Shown in pieces: positions 11,285 through 21,987 of a stretch of 64,000 bases of DNA. Source of the DNA: Labia minor (Eukaryota; Arthropoda; Insecta; Dermaptera; Spongiphoridae); the NCBI GenBank assembly GCA_963082975.1, contig OY720347.1, positions 44,901,155 to 44,965,154 of the forward strand. The letters run 5' to 3'. The notes under the pieces were generated by a model that did not search any database, had not been told where the DNA came from, and was given only the letters and a program-made list of their open reading frames with translations. Position 1 is the first letter of the stretch, and each line of letters begins with the position of its first letter. The translations under genes were made by a program, and so were the position numbers.

Positions 11285-11532
11285 TGCGCCGCGCCTTGAA
11301 GCGCGTAGTGTCGAAATTTTGGCGCGTTGTTTTGTGACTGAAATTCGCATCCTCGCCCCCTCCTAAACCGAAAGTGTTCGAATGCACTTCGGGGATCTTC
11401 GCCGCGGAGAGGAGGGAGCCGCTCGAAACCACACGGGCCGACAGAACAGTATCAATCCGCGCGCCACACACAGTTAATCTTGTGTATTCTGACCAAATTT
11501 ACGTTCGAAATTGTCCCGATGACTGTGAATTT
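11285..11532 (+). promoter_or_regulatory. CpG-rich island: candidate promoter and 5' untranslated region
   Basis: A sharp GC- and CpG-rich block (GCGCCGCGCC, GGCGCGTTG, CGCCGCGGAG, CCGCGCGCC) lies immediately upstream of a signal-peptide ORF with a splice donor. Such islands in AT-rich genomes usually mark a transcribed first exon or promoter. No TATA box in a convincing position is visible, so a broad or TATA-less promoter is plausible. The transcription start cannot be fixed from sequence. Two upstream ATGs lie within or just beyond it and are listed separately. Confidence 0.6.
11382..11477 (+). other. Upstream ORF in the candidate 5' leader
   Basis: ATG at 11382 opens a 31-codon frame ending at TAA 11475-11477, upstream of and out of frame with the main start at 11533. 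If the leader includes this region, it could reduce initiation at the main ATG. The peptide (starting MHFGDLRRGE) has no recognisable motif. Whether it is in the mature leader depends on the unknown transcription start. Confidence 0.35.
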
Positions 11533-11575
11533 ATGGCGTCAAGAGTATTACTGCTCTGCATTTACTTTACAGTAG
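11519..11575 (+). other. Upstream ORF overlapping the main start codon
   Basis: ATG at 11519 starts an 18-codon frame that runs past the main ATG at 11533 in another frame and stops at TAG 11573-11575. An overlapping upstream ORF of this kind normally lowers translation of the main ORF. Both ATGs have a pyrimidine at -3 (CCG before 11519, TTT before 11533), while the main one has G at +4. Confidence 0.35.
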
Positions 11576-11599
11576 GATTGACGTCGGTGGCTGTTTTAG
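11533..11599 (+). CDS. First coding exon of a secreted or membrane protein (partial gene)
   Basis: ATG at 11533 opens 22 codons plus one base up to a splice donor at 11600 (TTTTAG then GTAAGC, a near-consensus donor), so the intron is phase 1. The peptide starts MASR and continues with a hydrophobic core (VLLLCIYFTVGL) and small residues near the end (TSVAVL), the layout of a cleavable signal peptide that spans the whole exon. The CpG-rich leader and the end of the exon within the signal peptide are common in genes with a long first intron. The frame stays open upstream to about 11374 but has no in-frame ATG there, so 11533 is the chosen start. The mature protein is unknown; a 39-nt candidate second exon lies at 54353. 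I do not recognise the gene. Confidence 0.65.
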
Positions 11600-13570
11600 G
11601 TAAGCTTGTCTCTGAATTTTTTTCAATCTTTTCTTTATATTGCAATTCATAATAATAAAGTCAATGTTGTTTTCTACTAACAAATCCAAGATGGCCGCAT
11701 GGTACAATAACACGAATAGCTTTAAGCATATTTTAATTCAAAATGCTTTAAAATAAAAAGGATTAGTGTCAATATACGTTGATTTATATGTGCAAGACTT
11801 TCGTCTTGAATATGAGTTCTTGATTAATCTCAAACTTATTCTAGAATCGGCTGTCAAAATCAAAACATGATCACAATTTACTTTTGTTTATCTTTACTTG
11901 TTTCAAATTTCTGTCATATAATTCAAACACGTGGTCTATGATAGTCATGCGCCTAATCAATATATAAACATTGCAGCCGAGTGATTATTGGTTAAGCGAT
12001 CTTATGACAAATTATTTATTAAAAATGCATACCTAAACAATATTTATCCTTATTGAATTTGTAATTATATTTCAGAAAAATTTCATTTCTCTATAGAAAA
12101 TTGCTTTTATCATTAACAATCTGAATAGTCCATTAAAATAATTAATTTTTGAATTTCCACTAAAAAAGAACAAATAAATAAATAAAAAAGCAATTTTAAA
12201 GTGATTAGTAATTTAAATTATATATCATTTGTTTAAAATCTTAGAATTATAAATGGATGTAAGTTTTTATTTTAGCATAAAATAGAATGAATTAAATAGT
12301 AATTGACATTTCTGACTAATAACTTAAAATTTTAAAACAAATTTTTATATGTTTAACAAAAAATCGGTGTCTAACATTTAAAATGAAATATTTTAGTTTA
12401 ACATAGAGATGTACTTATATTTCTAAACAATGATTATCAAAATAAATAAAATATCTATATTATAATATTTTGTAAATAAAAAAAATCACATATTATCTAT
12501 TCTGTTTAATATGACAAATGACAAATGTACCATGTAATTATATGGTGCCAATAGTCTTCTATAATTAATAAAAATTATTATTTTATAATTTTTTTTTTAA
12601 TTTTAAATAAATAATGTTATAAAATACCTAATTTGGATTAAATACCAAATATCAAATTATTTATAAAAAAAAAAATTAATTTCTTATTTTACTAATTAAT
12701 AATATTTCTTTAGAATTGATTGATTATTTCTGTCTTTCTTTATTATTATATTTTAGTGTTTTGATTTACTGTTTTTGTTTAGATGAAAAATGCCTATACA
12801 ACAATTTCATCCACCCTTTTCTGACAAAGAATATTAATTTATTTTGAGAGGAAATTCTCATAACCAATTACTTAATTATATCAATAAAATATTCTTTAAT
12901 ATATTGAATCTTTTAATAACTTGTACGCAAATAATTATTTGTATTTTATTATTGAAAAATATAATTTTAACACATCTTTAAACATCAAATTCTCATCACA
13001 TAATTTGTTTAAAGTCAACTTATATATATTTATTCTCATTGTTTTTAATATAATTTTCCTATACTTATTTTAATTTTTTTTTTTTAATAAAAAAAACAAA
13101 ACGTTAACAATGAATCATTTAGTTAAGAATTATGCCATGATGAAAAATCCAAAAATTTTTTCTATGATTGCTATTTACAAAATATTAATCAATTAATAAA
13201 TAAAACAAAAGGAAAATATTTTTAACGAAACAAAATATTTTATTTTCATATTTTAAAAATTAATTCTTATAATCTATTTAGAGAAAATATCGAATAAATT
13301 TATATATATAGTATAATATATATATATATATATACTACTAAATATGATTTGTTATATCTAAATATATGCGCGAGATTGTTGTTTTTAAAATTGTAATTTA
13401 AAGTGAAATTATAATTAAAATTTAGAAATTAACAGATGGCCTTCAAGAAGGTTAAATAGTTCCCTAATTCAACTAATGCAAGATCTTATTTCTATTCACT
13501 TATTTTAGAAAATAAATTATATTTTTTTATTATTTGTTTGGAAGTTGTATTATTATATTAGTAATCTTAT
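11600..13570. other. AT-rich start of the putative first intron
   Basis: After the donor at 11600 the sequence quickly becomes AT-rich with no ORF, RNA or complete element recognised; there is a (TA)n tract near 13311-13336. The phrase CCAAGATGGCCGCATGG (11687-11703) resembles a YY1-type site (AAGATGGCGGC) and lies within 100 bp of the exon. Confidence 0.45.
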
Positions 13571-13577
13571 AAATAAA

Positions 13578-13700
13578 TTAATTCAGCGTTCAAGGAAATT
13601 TTTTAATCATTACCCCAAAATATTTTTGTCTAAGTTGATATTATCCCATTTTTACCAAATTTTGGGTAATTTACCCCGGTCCCCGACCGCTGAATTAATT
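13578..13700. mobile_element. Small inverted-repeat element (candidate MITE)
   Basis: ATTAATTCAGCG at the left and CGCTGAATTAAT at the right form a perfect 12-bp inverted repeat around about 100 bp of more complex sequence (ACCCCAAAATATTTTTGTC and TTTTGGGTAATTTACCCC, themselves partly inverted). No transposase is present and no second copy is in the window. Confidence 0.4.
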
Positions 13701-16264
13701 AATTAAGTAATTAATTTTTATTTTATAATCGGTTTTATGGACAAAAATGATACCATTTTAAAAAGAACCAAAAATTCGATTATCGTTCAAAAACATTAAT
13801 TACCGTTCTTAGGGATTTAAAACGTATTTGCAAATTTAATTTCAATTGGCAGAAGTATAAACTATAAATCGATTAAATATTTAATTACAGCTTCTACCTT
13901 CTATATAATTACCTAACGTGTTCATTTATAACTCTTAAAATACCTTTTGTTACTAGTATATTTGTAAACAATCAAATATGATTATTTCCATTGTTTAAAA
14001 ATAAAAGAAAAATTCACAATTTTTTAAAAGACTTTTTCTAATTTTGTTCTCTTTTCGGAATTTTTCTTTTTTTTTATTTTTTTTGAAAATGGATCATTGA
14101 CTTGTAAGAGAAAACAACAAATATGCATATTATAAAAAATTTTTATTTATTAAAAATTAAATTACATTTAACTTAACTATAACTTTAATACCCATTTAAT
14201 TAATTATTCATTCACAAAAGTAATTAAAAATGTTTTATGAAAACTTGTAAACCTATATTTTTGAAATTATAATTCACAATTTTTATTCCGAATTAATGTA
14301 AATAAAAAAAAAAAAAAAATTTAAATTTAAATCAAAGATATCGCTAAAATTAATAGCTACCATTTTTTTTACTTTGTGTTTCGTCCAAAGAAAGGTAAAT
14401 AACGAAAATAAATTAATTTCATCCATCGAGGTTGTTTGTATTTGATGTTTATTTTCAAAAATATATCTTTAGGAATGTATATATATATATATAGGTTTAT
14501 ATATATTTTATTTCTCGCAAAAATGTATTATTATAAAATAAAAAAAAAATTAAAATAATAATTTTTTAATTAAATTATGTTATGACAGGGCATTCATTAC
14601 TCCTAACCTAGGCTTGATTATGAGACGTGGCTTGCGTGGAGAAAAGCATCTGTTAATACATATATTTATATATATTTTATATACATATCCCAGTCTCTCT
14701 TTTGGTTTGTTTAATTTTATAAAATAAATATATATTTTGAATATTAATTTTTTTATAATAATTTTCTAATAAAAAGAAGAACATGTATTTTTATCCAATT
14801 TCTTTAAATATTAAAAAAAAGGGAAATTATGGTCCATTATTTTTCTTCGAAATTTCCTTTCTTCAAAAAAAAAAAAAAAAATGTTTCTAAAGATACAAAG
14901 CCAGCCCTCATCAGGTAGGACTGTCATTTGAAGTTTCCAGGTCTGACCCCGATTTATTTAGTCATCATATTCGTTTAGAAAAATAGAAAATCTGATGATT
15001 GTCAAAATATTTAATTTCTTTAATCATTTTTTGTATTTTTAAATTATAATATTCTATAAAATATTAAAAAAGTTGATATTTTAAAATATTCCTACTTATC
15101 CAAAAGATCGTATTTTTTTTTTTTGAGATTGATATAAAGACAAAAGAAAGAAGGTTTTATCTATATAAATAAATAAAATTAGTATGTTCGGTTCACTTTT
15201 AATTCATAAAACCACAGGGTATTTGAAAATTATATTATGTATAAAATTGCCAGTCAAAACACTAAAAGAGCATCTTTTAACATGGATCTTTTTCAAACAA
15301 TCCATTGTATTTGGTTAACGCCCTAGGGTCTTTTTTTGAGGACGAAGGGCTTTGATGGTTCACAACCACAATCAGCCATAAACAATTCACAAAACATTCA
15401 AATGCATCTTGTCCCAAAGGCTAAATAAACAAATGAAGTTTTCAGCTACTTATACTAAAGTTAACATAAAAATAAAAATATTTTTAATAATAAAAAAAAA
15501 ATTAAATTAATTATTTTCTGCTAATAAAATTAAATTTTATTATTAGGAATACATTTTGATTTATATTTATTTATTGATTAAAAATAATGTAAGAAATATA
15601 AATATTCGGGAATACGATTTCTTTCTAGAAATTTATGAAGAAGAATTAAAATTCGGATTAATTTCTAAAACAGAGTTTAGAGTACTAATCGAAGAAAATA
15701 TTTTATTATCTCGAACGATTGTTTTTTTTTCTCTTAATCTTTATATTTATAAATTTTGAATTTTTTTTTATTAAGTATTTTAATTTGGTATATAAAAAAA
15801 AATGTCAATCATTCATAAGTATAGCCTGGCTTTTGTATTTTCGTGCTTATGCCTCAAGCTATGTACATTGAACGATAGATAGATCGATTCAGAATCAAAT
15901 AGAAAATATGAAAAGATTTGGAATAGGCACTTATCATCTTCAGTATTAGAAAAAAATGTGTTGAAACATCTGCTATTAATATATATATCTCCGATCCCAT
16001 TCATGCAAAGTAAAACCAATTGATATTCTATTGCTATTTTTTAAATAAACCTGAAAATATATTAAATTTTCTTTAAAATTGGTTTCCCTATTCATTTATT
16101 TTTAAATATAAATAAAATCTAAATTTTGTATTAATTGTATATTTTTTTATTCATTCTTTTATTCATATATACATATATAATTAATTTTGATTGAATAAAG
16201 ATTGTAGAAATAATTGATTTTAATTTATTACAATATTCAAACTTATATAAAAACTAATGTTGAA
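13701..16264. other. AT-rich stretch, no gene recognised
   Basis: Long A/T-rich run with many homopolymers. Short ORFs at 15556-15759 and 15813-16019 have no recognisable motif. A more balanced patch at about 14895-14990 has no match in the window. Confidence 0.45.
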
Positions 16265-16480
16265 ATTTTAGTCGATTTTTCAACGAATGGTCGGTCCTTG
16301 CCGAGGGTGGCTTCGTTTTCCACACGGATGCTTAAAAACACAAACCGACACCCCAACCTCAGCACCTTTCTCTCCAGGAAATGTATTCCATCCAAGTGGC
16401 TGCTTTGCTTGATGCCAAACTCAATCGCTTTTTTCCTTGATTTTTTTTTTCACTCATTAAGACAATTCTCTCCTTAGCGA
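16265..16480. other. GC-richer island in the putative intron
   Basis: Balanced-composition segment (GGTCGGTCCTTGCCGAGGG, CACACGGATGC, CCAAGTGGCTGC). It is partly covered by an 87-codon + strand ORF (16214-16477) with no recognisable domain and no good splice sites at its edges. Candidate conserved non-coding sequence; a lineage-specific exon cannot be excluded. Confidence 0.3.
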
Positions 16481-16828
16481 CAAGTTTTTATATTTATTCT
16501 ATTTTTGAAATTTTCTTTTAATATTATTCAGGCTAAGCAAAATATTAAATTCAATTAAATTATTCCTTATAAAATTCATAATAAATGAATACGGGGCCCA
16601 TAATTTTTTTTATAACTTTGTATAATTATATTATAATATTTTTAATTCTGTTAAATTAATAATTGACTCAATATAAATTATCATATTATATGGCTTTGTA
16701 TTCGATAAAGGCATGTTGGAATTGATATTCCATCAAGCTCGCCAATTTGTATAATAATTTCAGCAATAAGCTAATAATGTATTGGAGAGATATAAAAAGA
16801 TGAAAAAAATTTTTTTTGTCACAATGAT

Positions 16829-18404
16829 CTGTGTCTTCACTCGACTATCTCGCAAATTTGAATTGGAATAATTAACATTTATTATATTTAAATTAAATTT
16901 AATTATTTAAACTATAATTAAAATTAATAAATAATATTTATTAAAGCAGCGCGTGTTTTGCTCTTTATTGATGGCACCACATCACGTGTGAATGCCAGTC
17001 TACGTGTTAATAAAAGTAATTTCGGTACTTTCAGTGATTCAATCAAGCTGAAATTCTAAATATTGTAGTTTTATACAATTTTTAATCGTGTGAAAAACTA
17101 TAAAACATATATCTTTATTTTTACGGACAGTTTAGAGGAAATAATATAAATATAAAAAAATTTTATAAAATAATGTTTTTGCAATGGACTAAAAAGAATA
17201 AAATAATTTTTCTATAAGCCTGACAAAGTTTATGGATGAATTACTTCATATTCAACGACAAACGTTGGGCGCATTTAGTTTTATTTATTTATATGAACAA
17301 TCAAGTAAAATTTTTGTAATAATAAAAATTTTATTAAACACATAAACTGTCAAATTTTTTTTATCATGCAATAAAATTGATAGTTTAAGAGCTAAGAAAT
17401 AAATCTTTTATTATTTTTCACTGTAATATACTTATATCAAAGTATGTATCAAAATTTAAAATAATTTTTATTAAATTTACATATTATCAATCAAATCCAA
17501 AATAGTTGATTATATTAGAAGAAATAGTGTTACTTGTTAATTAAGTGTTTTAGTGTGGTATGTATGTATATATATGAATAATAGCTCTATAAAGGAATAT
17601 TGCATAGAAATCAAATGAAAACTAAAAGCGCCCAACGTTTTTAGATGAATATGAAGCAATTCATCGATAAACTTTGTCAGGCTTATAGAAAAATTATTTT
17701 ATTCTTTTTAGTGCAATATTAAATTGATAAATTTATTTAATATTACAAGAGAAATAGAAAAGATGAAGTTATACGAAAATTTACAAATTGAATAAAACAA
17801 AAATATATATTAATCTTCCAAAATTGATTTTATGCATTTATGTTAAGTAAATGTTATTATTGAATAATAATTATTATATTATATTTATAAATAAATAATT
17901 TTTATTATTATGAGATTTTATTAATGTATTATAAATAAATTATAAATTTATAAATGTATTTTAATCGCTAATTAATTACAATTCAATTATATTTCTTCTA
18001 TACCTTCTAGAGATGGATTGAAATATCTATAAAAATTTTCAAAATTAAGATGATGAAAAATCGATTTCAATTTGTCAAAAGAGCGAACAGACAGACAGAC
18101 AGCGAGACTGACAGACAGACGGACGCCAAGTGAAGTTGAGAAAAACGTTATAAAAAAAGAAAACGTGGTAGGTAATGGCTCTCTTCCGAAAGAGCTACAT
18201 TTGTCAAACATTGATAGAAAACTACGAATATTGAATGATGCCCGTCTACCAAATTTCATTATTATATCTTTAACCGTTTTTGCGAAATCTTGTCCACACA
18301 CACACACATACATATATTTTTCTCAACCTTAGTGAAAATGATTCAGGAACCCCTCAAAACGTATAAAAACATCAAAATCTCTAAATCGAAAATTTTCGTG
18401 ATCA
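16829..18404 (-). mobile_element. Family B HINE-like element split by a family D insertion (B3)
   Basis: The 3' half of a family B copy runs from a decayed terminal hairpin at 16829 to about 17150, where it breaks in the ATAATATAAA stretch. The 5' half resumes at about 18160 (AACGTGGTAGGTAATG) and runs through a short (CA)n tract at 18296-18310 to CGAAAATTTTCGTGATC near 18404. The last ~30 bp including the 5' hairpin are missing. Comparison with B2, uninterrupted at the same point (about 10655-10672), defines the insertion. Confidence 0.8.
17165..18153 (-). mobile_element. Family D element with a GTCY tract, nested in B3
   Basis: About 1 kb inserted into family B. On its own strand it opens with ATAACGTTTTTCTCAAC and a GTCYG tract (18087-18125), then the block CAAATTGAAATCGATTTTTC. 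It ends with CAGGCTTATAGAAAAATT and TAGTCCATTGC before AAAACATTATTTTA, a near-inverted match of the 5' start. An extra 3' end in the opposite orientation at 17625-17715 makes an inner palindrome with 17178-17278. No protein coding is evident; the ORFs at 17987-18313 and 18072-18332 are repeat-derived. Confidence 0.65.
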
Positions 18405-18559
18405 TTGAATTACCGCCCTCTGACTATGTTTATATATTAATTAAATTAAGTATATTAAATGTTAATGTTAGGTAATTATATAATTTATATTAATATTTTT
18501 AAGTTATTTTCAATTATTATTTTAAGCCTTTTATTTTAATTTAAATAAACTAATAAGTT

Positions 18560-19010
18560 TGACCACCCCTAATGAGTGACATTCCCCCTCTTACATATCA
18601 TTATATGGGGACGGCACCCTCTGAAGCTCTTCTTGTTGTTCTGCCTGCCTTGTTGTCTTTGCCTGCCCGCCGACGCCTTGCTCGGCCAGTTTCGCTCGCA
18701 TTGGCCCGTTCAAATTTACAACTTGAACGCGGTGCAATTTGGGATCGTCGCTGCTATAGAGACTTCAGCTGCCGGCCCTGTGCTCCCAGGTTTGTTCTGA
18801 GAGGGCAAACCCATTTATCCTGAGGGGGACCATTTCTGCCACGTTCGATCCGTTGGGGTCCAATTAATCCGTTGGAAACTCGAAGGGTTTCCAAAACCAA
18901 TTGATATCTGGATCAATTGGCAATCAATCTGCAGCAGGACGATCATCCAAGACACGCGAGACGGTGAATTCCCTTTTCCAATTCCCGTGGTCAAAAAAAC
19001 AGATAAGTCA
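18560..19010. other. Longest GC-rich unique island in the window
   Basis: About 450 bp of high-complexity, GC-rich sequence that matches none of the repeat families. Two overlapping + strand ORFs (18572-18823 and 18576-18800) cover the left half, but neither shows a known domain or a signal of selection I can judge by eye. A CCCAG-GTTTGT donor-like site occurs at about 18785-18795. Positions 18897-18920 hold a perfect inverted repeat CCAATTGAT-n6-ATCAATTGG followed by CAATCAATCTG, which resembles homeodomain/PBC sites. I favour an intronic enhancer or conserved non-coding block over a gene. Confidence 0.4.
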
Positions 19011-19871
19011 ACTTATATCCTCCCCTTTGAATTATATTAAATTTTAGATTTAAGTTGTTATATATATTTAGGTGATCCTAAATATAATTAATCTTTTATT
19101 ATTATGCTAAATTGATTTTAATTAAAATATTGTAAAATTTGATTACAGTTTTTATTTAGCGATCTTTTATCCATCCCGAATCTTTAATATCTTAAAAAGA
19201 CCTTTTTTTTTACAGTCCACCCAATTTTCAAGGAACGATAGAAGTGAAGAGATATCTATCGTATTTTTATTAATCCCTCTTTTTAGCCCTTCGAGCAAAA
19301 TTAATAGATATTAAGGATTCATCCCATTCCATTTCATCCCACTTTCGATTTTTTAGAAACTTAATTATTTAGTTCTTACAAGCCGTTGTTAGATGTTTCA
19401 AGCGGATACATAATGTATAAAATTTATATATTTTTATTTATTAAAAATTAATTATTCAACTTATTTATAAAATAAAAAAAAATAAAAAATCATTTTTTGA
19501 ATCAATCCTAAAATTGATAGTAATGATGAAAATTGAGTTAATTTATAGTTCGACAGCAAAACAATAGTGATATATTTATTTTGTAGTTTGTATGTACTAT
19601 ATATATATATCCTCATTATAAATAATATACTTATATAAAAAAGGAATTTAAACATTATTTTTTTCTGTAATTAATTAAAATATTTATTTTTAATTTTAAT
19701 ATATATATATATATATATATGGAAGAATTTAATTATTTATATCATTTAAAAAAATAAAATAATTATTTGTTCACTCTTATTATATTGATATGTTATGATG
19801 GGAAATGTCATTAATTTATTTTATTATATTTTATTTAGTATATTTAGGTATTAATATAGGTATGCTTAGAT

Positions 19872-19954
19872 CAGTGATTATCAACCTTTTTTTTTACCGC
19901 GGCACACTTTTAACGGTTTTAAAATTTGGCGGTGACAGTGGTTGAGAATCACTG
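19872..19954. mobile_element. 83-bp hAT-type MITE with perfect target duplication
   Basis: Terminal inverted repeats CAGTGATTATCAACC (left) and GGTTGAGAATCACTG (right) differ at one base. They are flanked on both sides by the identical 8-bp sequence GCTTAGAT (19864-19871 and 19955-19962). The 8-bp duplication, the CAGNG start and the 'CAACC...ACCGCGGCACAC' interior are typical of hAT-derived miniature elements. There is no coding capacity. Confidence 0.9.
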
Positions 19955-19962
19955 GCTTAGAT

Positions 19963-21050
19963 AATACCGAGAAAGGAATCTATATGGGATATTAACAAAA
20001 TTTTTATTTTATATATTTTATAAAATTAAATTAGCATGGAACTTACTTATAATTATCGAATAATAATTTTATACTTCACTATAATCTTTTATTTTTATTT
20101 TGTATATATTCAACCTCATTATATAGACATGATTTCAAATAAATTGATGTATATATTCATATGAAGAAAGTATTTAAACATTAATAATAATAAGCAAATT
20201 CATATAATTATCGAAATTATTCAATATTAATTTTATATTTCACTATTGCTTTCATGTCTAATTTTTTTTTTATTATTTTTGAAGTAAATTTTTGAAGCGA
20301 TGTATTCTTTAGAGATTGTAAATTTTATAATACAACTAAATAAGAAATTACATTTACGAAAAGCAGTCTCTAATCTGTGGATTGCACGATAGATATTCCC
20401 AATGGGATGTTTCTATTAAACATATAACATTAGAATGTGATTCCTGAACATTAAGCTGTCTCTTATTTTCATTGAATATTTTTATTTTTAATTGATTCCC
20501 TTAAGATTTAAAAATAATTCATAATTAATTTTCTTTTTTTTTTCTTTTTGAGAAACAATTTCTTTCTTTTTCAACTAATCCTTAACGAATGAATAATTTA
20601 CCTTTCATTTTTGGAAATGAAATTATAATTATAATGAACTAAAATAAATTATACTAAACATAAATATTTGAATTCAAGATTTCAACGCAGTGTATTAATT
20701 GTATATTGAAAATATATATGAATATATATCGTGAATTACTGGTATATTGAACTTACTTCAAAGCAATACTTTAAAAATTTACCATAAATCATTTAAGAAA
20801 TTTGTAAAAAAAATATTGTGGGTCTTTCCGGGAATAATATTTGGTCCAACTATAATGAATATCCTCTATTAATCTTTATTCTTACAAATACATGTACAAA
20901 TTTATACATAACAAATAGATCATCAAAAAAGCTAGCTTGGATCATAGTAATGTTTTTAATTCGATATTTAATGACACCTCTTATTAATTAATGTATATGT
21001 TGTTTATTAATTAATAATAATAATAATAATAATACCTTGCACAATTTTCA
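19963..21050. other. AT-rich stretch, no gene recognised
   Basis: A/T-rich DNA with an (AAT)n run at about 21013-21034, immediately before the mariner copy. No gene or RNA recognised. Confidence 0.45.
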
Positions 21051-21858
21051 AGATTGTTCAATAAGTTCGCGCAGTGAGCAATATTTTGAGTGTTAATTTG
21101 GATTTCAAAAAACCTTGTCCAAAATGGATGTCGCATTCTCTAACGATGCAAAAACACATATGGATGCGACTTTGCCAGCAACATTTGAAGCATTTTAAGA
21201 AGAATAAAAGCAACTTTATCCGTCGATTTATCTCAATGGACAAGACTTAGGTCTACCATCATGATCCAGAATCAAACCAAGAGGCCAAGGAGTGGTGTAA
21301 ACCCGGCTCTTCGGCGCCTTATGCAAAAATCACCCAAGAAGATGTTAGCATCAGTTTTATAGAATGCAAAAGTAATTTTGTTTATAGATTACCTCCAAAC
21401 TGGCAAAACAATCTATTCGGATCATAATTGTAACCAATTGAATCAAAAAATTCGTCATAGAAGACCCGGATTACAGAAGAAGAAAATCATTTTCCACCAA
21501 GATAACGCACCTGCGCACACCGCTCAAGAAACCATTACTAAAATAACTGAATTGAAGTACGAATTATTGCAACATCCAGCCTATTTGCGAGATTTAGCTC
21601 CCTTAGACTTCTGGCTCTTCCCACACCTCAAACAATATCTCCGTGGAAACGATTTTCTTCAAACGAAGAGGTAATAGTTGCCTTGGAGGGATATTTTGCA
21701 AAGCTGCCGGGAAACCACTACATTCAAGGGATCCATAAATTAGAAGACCGTTAGAATAAGTTTATTGAAGTTGAGGGAAACTACGCTGAAAAATAGTCAT
21801 TTTTATAAATAAAAATTGGTTTCTTCATTTCTGTTCCGCGAACTTATTGAACAACCTA
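21051..21858 (+). pseudogene. Mariner transposase pseudogene with both inverted repeats
   Basis: Inverted repeats lie at 21051-21078 (GATTGTTCAATAAGTTCGCG) and 21832-21858 (reverse complement GGTTGTTCAATAAGTTCGCG), next to a TA on the right. Inside are fragments of a DD34D mariner transposase in several frames. The middle part is HHDPESNQEAKEW, with KSNFIRRFISMDKT just before it. The C-terminal half (21378-21674) holds IIFHQDNAPAHTA with the second catalytic aspartate and DLAPLDFWLFPHL with the third. After a frame break the C-terminus reads ALEGYFAKLPGNHY to GNYAEK. The N-terminal DNA-binding region is deleted and at least two frameshifts and an internal stop (21751-21753) are present, so it is inactive. 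Length is about 0.8 kb against about 1.3 kb for intact mariners. Confidence 0.92.
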
Positions 21859-21945
21859 GTATATATATATTAATAAATAAATAAATATAGATATATTTAT
21901 TTATTTAATTTTTGCTAGTTTAATAAGACTGTATAGAATTATAAC

Positions 21946-21987
<42 letters not shown>

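Noticed and set aside
11374..11652. 92-codon ORF starting at 11374 as the true N-terminus
   Set aside because: It has no ATG before 11533 (it opens on GTG), and it reads through the splice donor at 11600 into the intron. The ATG at 11533 directly precedes the hydrophobic leader.
18072..18332. ORF rich in RTDRQTARLTDRRT
   Set aside because: It is the GTCY tract of family D and the adjacent family B segment translated across the nested insertion junction.
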